A stretch of DNA of 64,000 nucleotides from CBDAUN01 sp965214875 (lineage in GTDB: Bacteria > Pseudomonadota > Gammaproteobacteria > Arenicellales > JAJDZL01). Position 1 is the stretch's first letter; every line of letters starts with the position of its first letter. The stretch is taken from contig OZ243980.1 in NCBI GenBank assembly GCA_965214875.1, positions 1,302,001 through 1,366,000 on the forward strand, read 5' to 3'. The notes under the pieces are model-generated. The model saw only the letters and a program-made list of their open reading frames with translations. It searched no databases and had not been told where the DNA came from. This document shows positions 62,907-64,000 of the stretch, in pieces. Position numbers and translations under genes: made by a program.

Positions 62907-62924
62907 GGGGGTTGAAAAAAAGCG
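62907..62924 (+). repeat. Solitary fragment of the IS256-family leader
   Basis: GGGGTTGAAAAAAAGCG here is shared with the leader regions of both IS256-type copies (near 18655 and 49810). No transposase or inverted end is adjacent, so it is a short relic or a coincidence. Confidence 0.35.
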
Positions 62925-63021
62925 TGTTTGTTTTGAATATTTCAGCGACTAATCAACTTAAGCTGTACTTATAATTCAGCCCTTATCGATCTACGAACCG
63001 AAAACGAAACCGACCAGGCCC

Positions 63022-64000
63022 ATGGCGCTTCATTTTTCTCAAGCTGAAATGCAAAAACGCGTGTTGGCAGCATGCGCGTCAATGGTAGCCCGCGAATTGG
63101 ATGGCTTGCTCATTTTCCGGCAAGAAAGCATGTATTACCTCACGGGATATGACACTTTCGGCTATTGTTTCTTTCAATGCCTGTACCTGAGCGTTAGGGG
63201 CGACCTCGCTCTTCTCACGCGCGCACCGGACATCAGGCAGGCGCAAGTTACTTCCAATATTCCCGATATTCGGGTTTGGACAGATCGGCAAGGACACGAT
63301 CCGGCATCTGAATTGATTGGTTTCCTGAGCGACTTTGATTGCGCGGGCAAAACCATTGGCATTGAACTGAATGCCTATGGGCTTACCGCTCAAATCTGGG
63401 ACCAAATCCGGCCTGGCCTGCAGGCATATTGCTCAATAGTTGATGCATCAGAGCTAATCAATGCTTTGCGTGTCGTCAAGTCTGATGAAGAACTCGATTT
63501 TGTAGTGCGAGCCTCTAATCTTGCCGATGACGCTTTGGATGCAGCAATCCAGAATGCAAAGCCAGGCGTGTTCGAGGGTGACATACTGGCCTCCATGCAT
63601 AGCGCGATCTATCAGGGAGGAGGGGATGACCCAGCGAATGAGTTCATCATCGGCTCTGGGGAAAACGCATTGCTTTGTCGCTACCACACCGGGCGGAGGC
63701 ATCTTTCTGCGTCGGATCAATTGACTTTGGAGTTTGCCGGAGTCTATCGTCATTATCACGCCTGCTTGATGCGGACAATCGTTGTCGGTCAGCCGAATGA
63801 GCGGCAAAAACAAATGCATATGGCTTGTTGCGAAGCGCTTGAATCTTGCGAAAATGCGCTCAAGCCCGGTGTCGCCGTAGGCGATGTGTTTGATGTGCAT
63901 GCACAGGTCATGGACGACTATGGGTTTCGTGACAATCGGATGAATGCATGCGGCTACAGCCTTGGTGCTACATTTGCCCCGACCTGGATGGATTGGCCGA
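63022..64000 (+). CDS. M24-family (creatinase/X-Pro peptidase-like) protein, 3' end outside window
   Basis: Starts MALHFSQAEMQKRVLAACAS at ATG 63022 and is open to the end of the window (326 codons). The first 150 residues are the creatinase N-terminal domain (MYYLTGYDTFGYCFFQCLYL, GIELNAYGLTAQIWDQI, LRVVKSDEELDFV), followed by the pita-bread domain (NEFIIGSGENALLCRYHTGR). In true aminopeptidases the metal-binding aspartates lie in D-x-G and S-D-x-T-R; here the equivalents read LEFAG and YHACLMRT, so two ligands look replaced (E and C), as happens in metal-independent members such as creatinase. Substrate unknown; the remaining ligands lie beyond the window. Confidence 0.85.
   Translation, partial: MALHFSQAEMQKRVLAACASMVARELDGLLIFRQESMYYLTGYDTFGYCFFQCLYLSVRGDLALLTRAPDIRQAQVTSNIPDIRVWTDRQGHDPASELIGFLSDFDCAGKTIGIELNAYGLTAQIWDQIRPGLQAYCSIVDASELINALRVVKSDEELDFVVRASNLADDALDAAIQNAKPGVFEGDILASMHSAIYQGGGDDPANEFIIGSGENALLCRYHTGRRHLSASDQLTLEFAGVYRHYHACLMRTIVVGQPNERQKQMHMACCEALESCENALKPGVAVGDVFDVHAQVMDDYGFRDNRMNACGYSLGATFAPTWMDWP

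Overview
This window is a chromosomal segment of a gammaproteobacterium that I cannot place more precisely. The evidence is gene order: leuS-lptE-holA-proA-nadD-rsfS, maf-yhdP-nit1-tldD-pmbA, and fmdB-aspS-nudB-yebC-ruvCAB-ybgC-tolQRAB-pal-cpoB are all standard gammaproteobacterial blocks. The many decayed insertion sequences, the toxin-antitoxin debris and a homopolymer-rich glycosyltransferase island suggest a host-associated or otherwise restricted lifestyle; that part is inference.

Layout. (1) 1-10465: housekeeping block, all on +, tightly packed, with many TTG/GTG starts and with rlmH and rng absent from their usual places. (2) 10466-26206: accessory island splitting nit1 from tldD. It begins with a surface-glycan cluster of three GT4 paralogues, two GT25 paralogues, one GT2-like enzyme and a TupA-like ATP-grasp protein. 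Five of these genes each carry one G or C run of 8-12 bases, the hallmark of slipped-strand phase variation, and one of them (12035-12848) is out of frame in this assembly. Then come a decayed IS256-family element, two tandem AbiEi/AbiEii (type IV) toxin-antitoxin pairs, a truncated copy of the first toxin fused to a fragment of a sugar-transfer ATP-grasp gene, and a DUF3782-like nuclease-fold protein with variable heptad repeats. (3) 26207-42162: housekeeping block (tldD/pmbA, aspS, nudB, yebC, ruvCAB, tol-pal), interrupted only by an AAA/DUF4143 ATPase at 32.2-33.5 kb. (4) 42163-49967: a graveyard of IS1634, IS1380, IS4/Tn5-like and IS256 transposases around a truncated EamA transporter, one decayed unrecognised gene and one intact AAA ATPase. 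(5) 49968-64000: small-molecule metabolism: a complete LIV-type ABC importer (-), a divergent two-subunit aconitase X (+), a branched-chain aminotransferase, a HAD phosphatase, two Dpp/Opp-type permeases, an ornithine-cyclodeaminase-family reductase, a broken phytanoyl-CoA-dioxygenase-like gene, and the first 326 codons of an M24-family protein that runs off the window.

How the genes work together. The glycan cluster probably decorates LPS or another surface glycan, with composition switched by tract slippage. The two AbiE pairs are typical defence/stability modules; the second has two abutting perfect palindromes just upstream, fitting AbiEi autoregulation. In the last block, bacterial two-subunit AcnX is known as cis-3-hydroxy-L-proline dehydratase and OCD-family proteins act as delta-1-pyrroline-2-carboxylate reductases. 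Together with amino-acid and peptide transport and an X-Pro-peptidase-like protein this suggests scavenging of (hydroxy)proline-type compounds; this is inference from family membership and proximity.
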